The position numbers and the translations under genes are program-made. This document shows, piece by piece, positions 1 through 8,825 of a stretch of 64,000 nucleotides of DNA (positions are counted from its first letter, which is position 1; each line of letters opens with the position of its first letter). The DNA lies in assembly GCF_001403875.1 (NCBI RefSeq), contig NZ_LN884299.1:3198546-3262545 (forward strand). The letters run 5' to 3'. The notes under the pieces were generated by a model, which did no database searches, was not told the DNA's origin, and saw only the letters and a program-made list of their open reading frames with translations. The stretch is from Paenibacillus ihumii. Lineage in GTDB: Bacteria; Bacillota; Bacilli; Paenibacillales; Paenibacillaceae.

Positions 1-2702
1 ACAAGGATCTGCCGCAGCCTGACAGGATCGCTCATGACAAGGTCCGGAACATCCGGTGCAATGTCATAGGCCAGTGTGATATTCTTCTTGTCCGCACTGG
101 GCAGAAACAGCTCTATTACACTCAGCACGCTGGCCTTCAAATCAAAGAGCTCATATTCAAGCGCCATCTTGCCGGCCTCGATCTTGCTGAAATCCAGCAC
201 ATCGTCCAGTATCGCCAATAAGGCGTGGCTGCTGCTGGAGATAATATCGGCGTAGTATCGCTGCTCTTCATTAAGCTCGGTCTCCAGAAGCAAATCGGTC
301 ATGCCGATGACGCCGTTCATCGGGGTGCGAATCTCATGGCTCATCGTAGCCAGAAATTCCGATTTGGCCAGCGCCGTCCGCTCTGCCGATTCCTTCGCGC
401 GCAGAATTTCCCGCTCGCCCGTTATATCGTGGAACACGACAACCGCCCCGACGATTTGCCCCCTTTCGATCATCGGATTGACCGTATACTTCACAAGGAA
501 GCTGGAGCCGTCCCTTCTCCAGAACACATCCTCGTTCACCGCCCGTGAAATGCCATCCTTCATCGTCTGGATAATCGGGCACAGCTCCTCCGGATAATCC
601 GTTCCCTCGCTCGTCGTATGGTGGATCAGGAAGTGATCCGATTGCCCGATAAAATCCTCCTGCTTATACCCGAGCATTTTCGCCGCGGCCTTATTGATGA
701 AAACCGTTCTCCCGTTCTCATCTAGACCGTATATCCCTTCGGATACCGATCCCAGGATGAGAGAGTGCAGATAGCTAAGCTTCTCGATCTGCTCCACATA
801 ACGCTTTCTTTCCGTAATGTCATTCGCCATACCGTATACCCCGACAACGCGCCTGTCGACCATAATCGGCACATTCGTGACGGCAATTTCGATCTTTGTT
901 CCATCCTTATGGATAACTACCGTTTCATAGGTTTGCGGCTTGCCTTCCTTCGCCAGCTCAAAATGATGCACAGTCTTAACCAAATCGTTCGGGTCGATCA
1001 GATCATGGAAGCACATCGTTGTCAGCTCTTCCCGGCTGTAGCCCGTCAAATGCTCGAAATTGGAATTCAGCGTCAGGTACCGGCCAAGCAAATCCATGGA
1101 GTATACGCTAGCCGGACTGTATTCAAACAGGGATTTATAACGCTGCTGGCTCTCCTGCAGCCGCCGCTCGCTTTCTTTGCGCTCCGTCACGTCCCGCGAA
1201 ATGACGATCATCTCGTCAATTTCGCCAGTCAATTGATCATAGCGGTATCTCCCCGTACTCTCAAACCAAATATACTGCCCATCCTTACATCGTATCCGGT
1301 AGGTTACCGTATAGACCTTCCGGGACTTCATCTGCGACTCCAGGTACTCCTTAACGACCTGCACATCCTCGGGATGGAAAAAATCATACATGCTGCGGCC
1401 AGCCATTTCCTCGGGATTGTAGCCAAGCAAGCTTACCGAGGACTGCGAAGCGAATAAAAACACGGCCTGTTCATCCGCCGTATGCCGGGAGATCAAATCC
1501 ATGGAATATTCGGAAATGAGCCTGAATTGACGCTCGCTCTCCCGGAGCGCCGCCTCGATCTTCTGACGGTCCGTAATATCCTGTACGACCCCGATAATCC
1601 TTGCGGGAGCGCCGCTTGAATTGTATTCTATCGTCGCCTGCGAACGAATGACCTGAAGCTCCTCGGATTCAAGCACGATCCGGTACGTGATTTCAAAGGG
1701 AGTTCCCTGCAGGATATCGCTCATCGCTTGCTCGTATGCCGGGAGATCCACAGGGTGAATTCTCTTGCCAAGCGCTTCGTTCATCTCCGGCAGGCTGCAG
1801 AACTTCTGCCGGAAGATCCGGTCAAACTCGGCGGAGGTTGAGAAACGCCCGGTAAGCATGTCCAAATCCCATGAACCGATGACGGCGAGCCTTTGTGCTT
1901 GCGCCAGCGTCTCCTCGCTTTTGCGCAGCTTGATCTCCGCCTCCTGCCGAGCTGTAACGTCCCTCGCGATCGCAAGTATCTTCCTCGGAACGCCATGCTC
2001 ATCGTATATTTTTCGTATCCTAGTTTCGACCCAGACTTGTCCGCCGTTCTTGTGCTGCAGTAAATCGATCACAACAGAACGGTCATTGACCCAGCGCCCT
2101 TCCTCTTCCGAAGGCCTCCTCTCGCGCTGAACGATCAATTCCCTGAAGTTCTTACCAATCAGCTCATGCGGTTCATAGCCGAGCAAATTGCGGACCGCCG
2201 GAGAGATCGACAGGCAGTTGCCCTCCAGATCGGTAGAAGCGATCACATCCTCCGCATAGGTCGAGACGAGCTCATAAAGCTTCCGTGACTGCTCCAGGCT
2301 CTCCTGCACAGCCTTAGCTTCCGTAACATCCTTGGAGATCGAATATACCCCGATCACCTCGCCGTCATGGACGATAGGGACATAGGTGATGTACACATCG
2401 CGAAGTTGTCCGTCCCTGCGCTTGAAGGAGGCCTGGAAGCTTCCAGATTCCCCTTTCAATGCCCGTGAGAAGCATTCATCCTTCTTCTTCCTTCCCTGCT
2501 CGCAAAACAGCCGCTCTAGCGGAAGCCGTACAAATTGCTCGGGCGGATACCCCGTAATCCTTTCGGTTGCCGGGTTGGCATCCACGTAATTCCCTTCCAC
2601 ATCAATGACACAAATGGCATCCGGGTGATGGACATACAAGGATTTGTATGTCCCCCCTTCTGAGAGTAATTGCTGAAGTAATCCATTTTTATCGTTGATC
2701 AC
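1..2702 (-). CDS. Multi-PAS sensor histidine kinase (3' end outside window)
   Basis: The reading frame is open from a GTG at 2702 to the left edge, giving about 900 residues with the C-terminus missing. An AAAAGGAG ribosome site lies 8 nt before the GTG. I count about six PAS/PAC units in tandem (about 400 bases each between 2700 and 400), then a HisKA dimerisation domain with the H-box core SHEIRTPMNGVIGM near 360-310, and the start of an ATPase domain at the edge. The family senses signals through PAS domains and phosphorylates a response regulator or an attached receiver. The H-box type is typical of hybrid kinases, but a receiver would lie outside the window. No membrane segment is seen, so it is probably cytoplasmic. 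The ligand cannot be told. Confidence 0.93.
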   Translation of the reverse strand, partial: MINDKNGLLQQLLSEGGTYKSLYVHHPDAICVIDVEGNYVDANPATERITGYPPEQFVRLPLERLFCEQGRKKKDECFSRALKGESGSFQASFKRRDGQLRDVYITYVPIVHDGEVIGVYSISKDVTEAKAVQESLEQSRKLYELVSTYAEDVIASTDLEGNCLSISPAVRNLLGYEPHELIGKNFRELIVQRERRPSEEEGRWVNDRSVVIDLLQHKNGGQVWVETRIRKIYDEHGVPRKILAIARDVTARQEAEIKLRKSEETLAQAQRLAVIGSWDLDMLTGRFSTSAEFDRIFRQKFCSLPEMNEALGKRIHPVDLPAYEQAMSDILQGTPFEITYRIVLESEELQVIRSQATIEYNSSGAPARIIGVVQDITDRQKIEAALRESERQFRLISEYSMDLISRHTADEQAVFLFASQSSVSLLGYNPEEMAGRSMYDFFHPEDVQVVKEYLESQMKSRKVYTVTYRIRCKDGQYIWFESTGRYRYDQLTGEIDEMIVISRDVTERKESERRLQESQQRYKSLFEYSPASVYSMDLLGRYLTLNSNFEHLTGYSREELTTMCFHDLIDPNDLVKTVHHFELAKEGKPQTYETVVIHKDGTKIEIAVTNVPIMVDRRVVGVYGMANDITERKRYVEQIEKLSYLHSLILGSVSEGIYGLDENGRTVFINKAAAKMLGYKQEDFIGQSDHFLIHHTTSEGTDYPEELCPIIQTMKDGISRAVNEDVFWRRDGSSFLVKYTVNPMIERGQIVGAVVVFHDITGEREILRAKESAERTALAKSEFLATMSHEIRTPMNGVIGMTDLLLETELNEEQRYYADIISSSSHALLAILDDVLDFSKIEAGKMALEYELFDLKASVLSVIELFLPSADKKNITLAYDIAPDVPDLVMSDPVRLRQIL

Positions 2703-2911
2703 AGTGAGGGCTCCTTTTCTCGCATTTTGTCATTGCTACAATTTTAACCGATTGTCCTCGCGAAAGACTAGGGACCCAACACCTATCCGCGTTCGTCTGT
2801 CGATTCATGCGAAGTACACGATCTCCCTCACATATCGCTCCCTCTCCTGAATATACTTTAGTTACATCCAATTTCTTTGTTTCCAATTATATTTATTGGG
2901 AGGTGTCCATC

Positions 2912-3583
2912 ATGCCATCTACACCTGGCCCGTACTCATTCATCGTTTCCAAGGAAGACTGGTCCCTTCATCGCAAAGGTTATCAGGATCAGCAGCGCCA
3001 TCAGGAGAAAGTACGGGAAGTGATCAGGCAAAATCTTCCCGACCTTATCACTGAAGAAAGCATAATCATGTCCGACGGTAAAGGGATCGTCAAGGTCCCT
3101 CTCCGCAATTTGGAGGAATACCGGTTTATCCATAATTATCAGAAGCATAAGCACGTAGGACAGGGGAACGGGGACAGCCAAGTAGGAGATGTACTCGCCC
3201 AGGATGATCCGAAGGAAGGAGGCAAAGGCGGCAAGGCAGGCAACAAGTCCGGGCAAGACATCGTCGAGGCCGAGATCAATATCGAGGACTTGGAGGAGCT
3301 GCTATTTGACGAGCTGGAGCTGCCCTACATGGAGGAGAAGGACAAGGAAGAGCTGGAGACATCCTCGGTCCGCTTTAACGATGTCCGCAAAAAAGGGCTC
3401 ATGTCCAATATCGACAAGAAACGCACCATTCTAGAAAATCTCCGCCGCAATGCCACCTCAGGCTCGCCCGGAATCCACGGCATTTCCCCGGACGATCTGC
3501 GCTACAAGACATGGGAGGATGTCGTCGTCCCGAGGTCGAGCGCTGTCATTATAGCCATGATGGATACTTCGGGATCGATGTGA
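2912..3583 (+). pseudogene. yhbH: yhbH 5' fragment, sporulation protein interrupted by prophage
   Basis: Encodes the first 223 residues of YhbH, a DUF444 protein with a von Willebrand-like fold. It starts at ATG 2912 behind GGGAGGTG; the frame stays open further upstream but without a ribosome site. The fragment ends in AMMDTSGSM followed by TGA, and this TGA (3581-3583) belongs to the prophage. DTSGS is the metal-ion-dependent adhesion motif, so the break lies at the functional core of the domain. The rest of the gene is at 56749-57243. Removing the prophage across the ATCGATG core gives DTSGSM-GTFEKY in frame, 387 residues in all, the usual YhbH length. In Bacillus subtilis yhbH belongs to the sigma-E sporulation regulon; a mother-cell role here is inferred from that. 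Confidence 0.95.
3574..3580. other. attL core (ATCGATG)
   Basis: The 7-bp ATCGATG at the junction of the yhbH 5' part and the prophage is identical to 56742-56748. The flanking bases differ at once on both sides, so the shared core is only 7 bp, as expected for a large serine recombinase. The core covers the codons for the S-M end of the DTSGSM motif. Confidence 0.88.
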
Positions 3584-3592
3584 TATTCACAA

Positions 3593-5131
3593 TTAACTAA
3601 ACAGTTTGATCCTATATTCAATATCGATATGATTGTTTTCGAGGTCGATTTTTTTTATTAATTCATGGAGGATAGTTCTCAATCTTCCGATATCTGATAT
3701 GTCGAGTTCCAGGAATTCAGTGATTATTTTATAAATGTTGGCCGTTTCATTCGATACAGCTTCGATGGCAGAAATTTGATTAGTAATTATGTTTACCTCT
3801 TCCTCGATACCCTCGGCTTTCGTCTTCAGTTCAATCATCTGTTCCTTATACATAGCCTCCGGAAAAAGATCCCTTTGATCAAAAAGGTCCCGCTGATCTC
3901 TGTATAGCCTGTCGAGAAGTTTCATTCTTGACTTTTTATCTTCCTCAAGACGTGCGATATCGCTACTCCTGTTATTGAATGCAGCTAGTTTATTTTTGTC
4001 CAACGTTCTCACTCGATTCCGAACAATTTTAATCACATCGGACTCCAACTCGTCAGCATTAACATTTGCTTGAGGGCATGCATCTCTACCGTATTTATGG
4101 TACGTTTTGCAAATATAATACCGATATTCCTTATCTTTAAAAGATCGTTTTTGACAAACCATCCCTTGGCCACACTTTTTACAAAACAAAATCCCAGTTA
4201 ACGGGTGATAGGCGCGCCGCGGCTCCCTGTGATGCGTACGTTCACTTAGAATGCCTTGTGCTCTATAAAATACTTCTTCACTGACCAGAGGTTCATGCGT
4301 ATTTTTTACAATAGTCCAGTCGGACGGGTCTATTTTCTGGACAACTTTCTTTTTGGTCATCCTACCAGTGTCATCATAGTTACGCTGAAGAACGTTTCTT
4401 CTTTTTCCGTATACCGTATGACCAATATAAGCTTGATTCTTTAGAATTCGGTTAATCGAAGTCCTGCTGAACAGGTTTCCATCACGTGTACGTTCTCCCT
4501 TATCATTCAAAGTTTTTGCAATTGAAAAAGTACCCATACCTTTCTCAGTGTATAAATTAAATATCGTCTGAACAATGTGTCCCGAATCTTGGTCGACTTC
4601 TAATTTCTTTGTTTCGCTATTCAACTTATAGCCAATCGGAGCATCTGTATTCCATTGCCCCCGGCGGGCTTTTTGTTTTTTAGCGCTACTAACCCGAACA
4701 GATATCTTTTTACTCTCCTGCTCGGAAAGAACAGACAGAATATCAAAAGTAATGTTGTCTTTATTATTACTGTCGTAGTTGTCGTTGATCGCTATAACCC
4801 GTACCCCATATTGTTCAAACATCCCGATGATCGCGGGATTTTCCTGTTTATCTCTTCCAACACGGCTCACTTCTTTGAATATCAATACCTTACACCGACC
4901 GCTTTTTGCTTTTTCGATAGCGTTTTTCATGGCCTCTCTATCAAAAACGCTCGTATAGTAACCTGAAACAGCATTATCTACAAAAATACAATCCTCATCG
5001 AGGTAATATGTATCCCCTAGCCGGCTTATAAATTCCTCACCTTGGCTTAATTGATTTTCAACTGAATCGCCTTGCTTGTCCGTACTTACTCTGGCATAAA
5101 TTCCACATGGGATCTTATTCGTTGTTTCCAA
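3593..5131 (-). CDS. Large serine recombinase (phage integrase)
   Basis: A 512-residue site-specific recombinase that would integrate and excise the prophage at yhbH. The N-terminal resolvase domain has IYARVSTDKQ with the nucleophilic serine at residue 16. A recombinase domain follows (about 165-290), then a zinc ribbon with Cys 317, 320, 341 and 352, a coiled coil (about 385-465) and a conserved C-terminal tail. The start is a TTG at 5131, 9 nt after AGGGGG. The stop lies only about 10 bases from the attL core, the usual place for such an integrase. A sigma-A-like promoter and a flanking inverted repeat lie just upstream. These enzymes excise only with a directionality factor, which is not identified here; the neighbouring small gene is a candidate. 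Confidence 0.96.
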   Translation of the reverse strand: METTNKIPCGIYARVSTDKQGDSVENQLSQGEEFISRLGDTYYLDEDCIFVDNAVSGYYTSVFDREAMKNAIEKAKSGRCKVLIFKEVSRVGRDKQENPAIIGMFEQYGVRVIAINDNYDSNNKDNITFDILSVLSEQESKKISVRVSSAKKQKARRGQWNTDAPIGYKLNSETKKLEVDQDSGHIVQTIFNLYTEKGMGTFSIAKTLNDKGERTRDGNLFSRTSINRILKNQAYIGHTVYGKRRNVLQRNYDDTGRMTKKKVVQKIDPSDWTIVKNTHEPLVSEEVFYRAQGILSERTHHREPRRAYHPLTGILFCKKCGQGMVCQKRSFKDKEYRYYICKTYHKYGRDACPQANVNADELESDVIKIVRNRVRTLDKNKLAAFNNRSSDIARLEEDKKSRMKLLDRLYRDQRDLFDQRDLFPEAMYKEQMIELKTKAEGIEEEVNIITNQISAIEAVSNETANIYKIITEFLELDISDIGRLRTILHELIKKIDLENNHIDIEYRIKLFS

Positions 5132-5151
5132 GCCAATATTCCCCCTAGAGA

Positions 5152-5208
5152 TTTTTAGTTAATTTTAACAACACCCACTATTTTTTTCAATGTATCATTA
5201 ACTAAAAA
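5152..5208. repeat. 12-bp perfect inverted repeat flanking the recombinase promoter
   Basis: TTTTTAGTTAAT (5152-5163) and ATTAACTAAAAA (5197-5208) are exact reverse complements 33 bp apart. One arm overlaps the -10/transcription start and the other lies just beyond the -35, so a protein bound to both could loop out or block the promoter. A related ATTAACTAAA lies at about 3591-3600 beside attL. Confidence 0.6.
5162..5190 (-). promoter_or_regulatory. Sigma-A-type promoter of the recombinase gene
   Basis: Read on the minus strand, TTGAAA (5190-5185) and TAAAAT (5167-5162) are separated by exactly 17 bp. The start codon of the recombinase lies about 30 bp downstream. It gives the recombinase a vegetative promoter of its own, separate from the genes upstream, which end in a terminator. 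Confidence 0.65.
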
Positions 5209-5234
5209 TGGAGACCTCTTATGCAGAGGTCTCC
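5200..5234 (-). terminator. Rho-independent terminator after the small gene
   Basis: GGAGACCTC (5210-5218) and GAGGTCTCC (5226-5234) form a perfect 9-bp stem with a 7-base loop, followed on the minus strand by ATTTTTAG. The stem contains the stop codon of the 55-residue gene. It separates early transcription from the recombinase gene. Confidence 0.75.
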
Positions 5235-5386
5235 TCTTCCTTATTTGATTTTTTAATTTTACTATCAGGCAAAACGACTATATCTAGCTCCATTCCATAC
5301 TGAGATTTTGCATATTCTTTTACCTTTGCTGCTAACCATTCATATGCAGGTTGGTCTCCATCTATTTCGGTATAAGTGAATTTCAT
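5219..5386 (-). CDS. 55-residue protein between ArpU and the recombinase
   Basis: A small gene starting at ATG 5386 behind GGGAGGGAGG and ending at TAA in the following terminator. The product begins MKFTYTEIDGDQPAYEW and has a charged, lysine/glutamate-rich C-terminus. I do not recognise the family. Its place directly upstream of the serine recombinase, co-oriented and separately terminated, fits either a directionality factor or a leftover of the early operon. Nothing in the sequence decides this. Confidence 0.7.
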   Translation of the reverse strand: MKFTYTEIDGDQPAYEWLAAKVKEYAKSQYGMELDIVVLPDSKIKKSNKEEETSA

Positions 5387-5414
5387 TCGACCTCCCTCCC
5401 TTGAAACATTTTAT

Positions 5415-5906
5415 TCACAGTTGCTTGTCCTCTATGTTCTTTACTAAGCTCTGAATATTGATGATGCGGAAATCCGAAAGCGTAAATGCTAGCCGATAAA
5501 ATGCCCTTAATCTCAGGTTCGTGTATTTCGTTTTAGACATGGGCATTTCAGTATCATAAATTTGGTAATCCCGCTTATAGTCGTCCTCCATATACCTTTT
5601 AGAGATTAGTAACCTTTCTTGCCCCGGGAGTTTGGACACAGCCCGCTCGATCTTATGCATGAACACCCTCCGCCTCTCCGGCTCATCAACGTTAAAGATC
5701 GCTACATTGGCCGTTTGATCACTGATCACATTTGTTGGTCCACTTGGCCGATCCTCGTAACTCGCTGTCGTCGTTGCTTCCCGTTCTTCAAAAGTGATGG
5801 ATTTATAGAAACGATACTTCTCAAATACGGCCTCAATCGACTTTTGAGTTTTGGCTCCGTCCAGATCATCCAATCTTGGGATTTTTAAATCGAACTCTTC
5901 CTGCAT
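5415..5906 (-). CDS. ArpU-family late transcription regulator
   Basis: A 163-residue protein whose C-terminal half (KLPGQERLLISKRYMEDDYKRD, then a YxTEMPMSKTKYTNLRLRAFYRLA helix region) has the sigma-factor-like helix-turn-helix typical of ArpU/RinA-type phage activators. Such proteins switch on late (packaging and structural) genes. It is the last gene of the early cluster before the recombinase. In the excised circle it would stand upstream of the late genes across attP, the usual position of this regulator. The start ATG 5906 is the only good one. Confidence 0.85.
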   Translation of the reverse strand: MQEEFDLKIPRLDDLDGAKTQKSIEAVFEKYRFYKSITFEEREATTTASYEDRPSGPTNVISDQTANVAIFNVDEPERRRVFMHKIERAVSKLPGQERLLISKRYMEDDYKRDYQIYDTEMPMSKTKYTNLRLRAFYRLAFTLSDFRIINIQSLVKNIEDKQL

Positions 5907-5963
5907 CCATAATCACCTCGCCCCAAAAGGAAGGGTTTCCCCGGCCGAAGCCGGGGCGCTGCA

Positions 5964-6461
5964 TTAAATCGGCAGATCATCTTCGTCATCGTGAAGCGGA
6001 TTAATCCCAGCCATCGGATCGCTTTCCGCTGCCAGAGCATCATCGAGCGTCATTTGGTTTTTATCCTCGACATCAACCGTTCCGTCTGGGTTGATCTTGC
6101 CCTTGAGACCTTCGCGATATTTCTTCTGGTGCTCTGCAAAATCTTCGAGCGATTCATCTGACTCAGTAATCGTCAGAACCACATCTGAGCCGGCCTTTTT
6201 GTAAAACTCGAATGATCTTTCCGCTGAAGCATCGCCCTTCACTTCGAAGTCCAACACCGTCTTTTTAGCGTCTTTGGACGATTTCTTAAATTCGGCCGTC
6301 AATGTCTGCTCTACGCCCTCAATACTGAGGACGACCACGGAACGGGTCATTTCGTTTAGCTCTGGCTTATGTTCGTCCTCACCCTTCACGTAAAACTGAA
6401 CTGCTTCTTTTTTCGAATCTTTCGTTTGCTTATTAAATCCTGCTTTGATTGTGATGGACAT
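5964..6461 (-). CDS. Acidic-tailed protein, possible ssDNA-binding protein analogue
   Basis: 165 residues from ATG 6461, preceded by GAGGGG; an in-frame ATG at 6515 lacks a ribosome site. The first two thirds alternate short beta-like stretches with charged residues. The C-terminus is acidic and ends DDEDDLPI, closely like the DDDLPF/DDDIPF tip by which bacterial SSB recruits partners. No standard SSB gene is visible in the prophage, and replication and recombination genes surround it. A role as SSB analogue is an inference; the family itself is not recognised. Confidence 0.75.
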   Translation of the reverse strand: MSITIKAGFNKQTKDSKKEAVQFYVKGEDEHKPELNEMTRSVVVLSIEGVEQTLTAEFKKSSKDAKKTVLDFEVKGDASAERSFEFYKKAGSDVVLTITESDESLEDFAEHQKKYREGLKGKINPDGTVDVEDKNQMTLDDALAAESDPMAGINPLHDDEDDLPI

Positions 6462-6536
6462 TTTTAATTTCCCCTCTCGGAATAATATTTGGAATGATTT
6501 ACGGAATAATTTCATTAAAACTAGACAATATGCTCA

Positions 6537-6698
6537 CTATTTAAGATATTTCCCCCAGCGCCCCTGTTTCGGAGCTGTAATCTTAAATGGGAACTCATTC
6601 TGAGGTTCAGGCGGCTTGTCTGCACCGATCTTCTTGCAATGCTGAGCAATCTGCTCCGGCGTCCAGACTTTACGCTCAAGACCCTTGTCCAGCTTCAT
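6537..6698 (-). CDS. Hypothetical 53-residue protein
   Basis: Starts at ATG 6698 behind AAGGGGAAGGTG, overlapping the upstream gene's end by 23 nt. The sequence MKLDKGLERKVWTPEQIAQH suggests a short helical N-terminus, then a proline-rich, basic tail ending WGKYLK. Family not recognised. Confidence 0.6.
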   Translation of the reverse strand: MKLDKGLERKVWTPEQIAQHCKKIGADKPPEPQNEFPFKITAPKQGRWGKYLK

Positions 6699-7035
6699 CG
6701 GGATCACCTTCCCCTTGCTCAAAGCGCTGAATGATCTCGTCAACGACTTCGCCCACACCTAACTCATATGTCCATTCTTCTTCAAACCGTCTCTTTACCC
6801 ATGCCAACGCCGCATGTAGCCGCCCGATCTCCCTATTCTGCCGCTGGAACCTCGCTTCCTCGGCATGGTGCAGGCACGCCCAATGCGCGGCGCATTCGTT
6901 AGCCTGACGCAGCTGCTTTTGAAGAGACTCCTTCTCTTCTAGCAGTTCTAGTATTTTCTTAGCGGCAGTTCTGGCGAAATCGTCATATGAGTTAAGAGAA
7001 ATCATTCGCAGATCGTCTCTAGTCGGTTCGCTCAT
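6676..7035 (-). CDS. Hypothetical coiled-coil protein
   Basis: 119 residues. Residues about 20-90 are heptad-like (KILELLEEKESLQKQLRQAN and on), so a coiled coil is likely; the tail is acidic. Its start overlaps the stop of the Gp37/Gp68-like gene by 4 nt, which shows translational coupling in the early operon. Function unknown. Confidence 0.75.
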   Translation of the reverse strand: MSEPTRDDLRMISLNSYDDFARTAAKKILELLEEKESLQKQLRQANECAAHWACLHHAEEARFQRQNREIGRLHAALAWVKRRFEEEWTYELGVGEVVDEIIQRFEQGEGDPDEAGQGS

Positions 7036-8081
7036 GGCTGGCCCTCCTGGGGAAACTCATCCCAAGTGCGGCCATCCAGCATTCGGCCAGTGCGCTTCTT
7101 GCCATCTCGATCCATATATGCGATTTGACCCTCGTAATCAGTTGGTAAACTCGTATGAAAATGCCCTGCCATGCCGCTTTCAGTCACCCAATATTCAGGG
7201 TCATATAATCCGGTTGGATTGACCGGACCGAACTCTCCCCACTGTTTGAAGAAGAAGGAGATTCCTGCAGCCTGGCATTGATCTCGCAGGCTTCTGGCCC
7301 AGTTCGGATGCATCGGGCGAGCGCCGCGGCCGCTTTCTCCGCCGGCTATAATCCAGTCAATGATTCCGGCTCCGTCCGGCCAATCACGAGGACCTTCACC
7401 CCAGTCAATCCTGTTCATAAAGACCTCTGGAATAATAACAGGTCCCAGTAGAGGCTCGCAGGAAAGGAATCGTACCGCTGCCGGCGTCTGCAACAGCAGC
7501 GGAGTTCGTTCGTCAGCCGCCTTCTGGTTCTCTACGCTGACGCCGAGCCAGACGTTCGGCAGAGGCCAAGGGATCTCAACATTGTCAAAATAGCCTTTGA
7601 TTTCAACGCGCCCGAATTCTCCTATTTGTGGAGGAATCCACTCGCCCCCAAGCAAGTCGATAACCCTCTGACCGTCCGGAGCTTCGAATGCCAACGACTC
7701 GCATATGTTTTCGCGGCGGCTGGTTATGTACTCCAGCATCCGCTCTGGCCGTTTGGTCAGTACCTGGAAAGTGTGCTGCGGGCATAATGCCATGACAGCG
7801 AAAACCTGATCGATGTAACCGTCCGGGACGTCCGGATGGAAAAGGTCACTCATGCTGTTCACGAATATCCTGCGGGGCCGCTTCCATCGTAGCGGCTGGT
7901 CTAATTTTTCCGGCCGCACTGTTACCTTAAAGCCAGTTTCAAAATAGTGGCCCGGCGTTCCCTCAAATCGCTCGGTGAACGTCTTGGCGTAGCAGTTCCG
8001 GCAGCCTTCGCTGACCTTAGTGCAGCCCGTAACCGGGTTCCATGTAGCATCAGCCCATTCAATTCCTGTTTTGTCACTCAT
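7032..8081 (-). CDS. Phage Gp37/Gp68-family protein (DUF5131, radical-SAM-like)
   Basis: 349 residues beginning MSDKTGIEWADATWNPVTGC, the hallmark of the Gp37/Gp68 family. The motif CTKVSEGCRNCYA carries three cysteines arranged as in an iron-sulfur cluster site, and the family is thought to be radical-SAM related. The C-terminal half has the conserved AGGESGRGARPMHPNWARSL segment with QWGEFGP. The exact reaction in phages is not established to my knowledge. It sits among nucleotide and DNA modification genes (dUTPase, methyltransferases), so a role in nucleic-acid or nucleotide modification is possible but inferred. Confidence 0.88.
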   Translation of the reverse strand: MSDKTGIEWADATWNPVTGCTKVSEGCRNCYAKTFTERFEGTPGHYFETGFKVTVRPEKLDQPLRWKRPRRIFVNSMSDLFHPDVPDGYIDQVFAVMALCPQHTFQVLTKRPERMLEYITSRRENICESLAFEAPDGQRVIDLLGGEWIPPQIGEFGRVEIKGYFDNVEIPWPLPNVWLGVSVENQKAADERTPLLLQTPAAVRFLSCEPLLGPVIIPEVFMNRIDWGEGPRDWPDGAGIIDWIIAGGESGRGARPMHPNWARSLRDQCQAAGISFFFKQWGEFGPVNPTGLYDPEYWVTESGMAGHFHTSLPTDYEGQIAYMDRDGKKRTGRMLDGRTWDEFPQEGQP

Positions 8082-8094
8082 AGAGTTATCCCCC

Positions 8095-8658
8095 TCAATA
8101 GCCGTTCGCCTGCCGCTCGTGATTCACGGCGTTCTTGGCAACATAGGCAGCTGCGATCTGTTCCCATGTGAACTCAAATCCAATCATTCCAACCGCCATA
8201 AATACAAACCAAGCGTTTCTGAAATAAAATACTTCGGTTGAATAACCTAGTTTTTCTTTGATGTTCGGTAGTTCCTCTTTCTCCATATACAATTTCGATA
8301 GCCAATAAATAACCTCAAGAATAGCGCCGCCGATACCGCCGTCTAATCCGTTATCTCGCGCTTCTTCGATCGCTTCCTCATAGAGATAGAGGTGTTCAAG
8401 CCACCCTTTTTGAACGGCGATGCTTAGGAAGAAGTGCAGGCAATCTACGTATTCTTCGAGCATCTTTTCCCGGCGCGGTTCCCTGTCGTTGCTCCAATGC
8501 TTAAACCCTCGCCATTCGTTCGCCAGTTCCGCAATCTCAACCTGTAACGCAAGCACTGTATTCGGCAGCAAATCCTGTCCTTCCAGCCCCTTCTCCTTGA
8601 TGATTTTGGCATCGAGCTGCTTTTGCATTTCGTACATTTGTTCAATGGTAAGTGCCAT
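8095..8658 (-). CDS. All-alpha dUTP diphosphatase
   Basis: 187 residues of the dimeric, all-helical dUTPase type (dUTPase_2, MazG-like superfamily). The metal-binding motifs are visible as EIAELANEWRGFKHW and, downstream, EEYVDCLHFFL. It hydrolyses dUTP to dUMP, keeping uracil out of replicating phage DNA and feeding dTMP synthesis. Length and motif order are normal. The early operon position fits expression with replication. Confidence 0.9.
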   Translation of the reverse strand: MALTIEQMYEMQKQLDAKIIKEKGLEGQDLLPNTVLALQVEIAELANEWRGFKHWSNDREPRREKMLEEYVDCLHFFLSIAVQKGWLEHLYLYEEAIEEARDNGLDGGIGGAILEVIYWLSKLYMEKEELPNIKEKLGYSTEVFYFRNAWFVFMAVGMIGFEFTWEQIAAAYVAKNAVNHERQANGY

Positions 8659-8702
8659 TTATCTCAATCCCTTCTATTTCGCTAAATTTTTCGAACTGTG
8701 CA

Positions 8703-8825
8703 TTAGAAAAATCTAATTCCAATCCAGATTCCGAATAACAAAGTCCACAGCGGAAGCCCAAGTAGAACCAGCATTATCAAAGCTTCAACGTCATATACAA
8801 ACCTATATTTAAAATAGTTTTTCAC
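8703..8825 (-). CDS. Small single-span membrane protein (40 residues)
   Basis: Starts at GTG 8825, five bases after a strong AGGAGGGGG, and overlaps the end of the upstream gene by 17 nt. After a basic, tyrosine-rich start (MKNYFKYR) comes a hydrophobic stretch of about 22 residues (LIMLVLLGLPLWTLLFGIWI), one predicted membrane span. It could be a small regulator or exclusion peptide. Coding is inferred from the ribosome site and reading frame only. Confidence 0.55.
   Translation of the reverse strand: MKNYFKYRFVYDVEALIMLVLLGLPLWTLLFGIWIGIRFF

Noticed and set aside
765..1457. 230-codon plus-strand frame
   Set aside because: Antisense to the PAS region of the histidine kinase, with no ribosome site; a shadow of the real gene.
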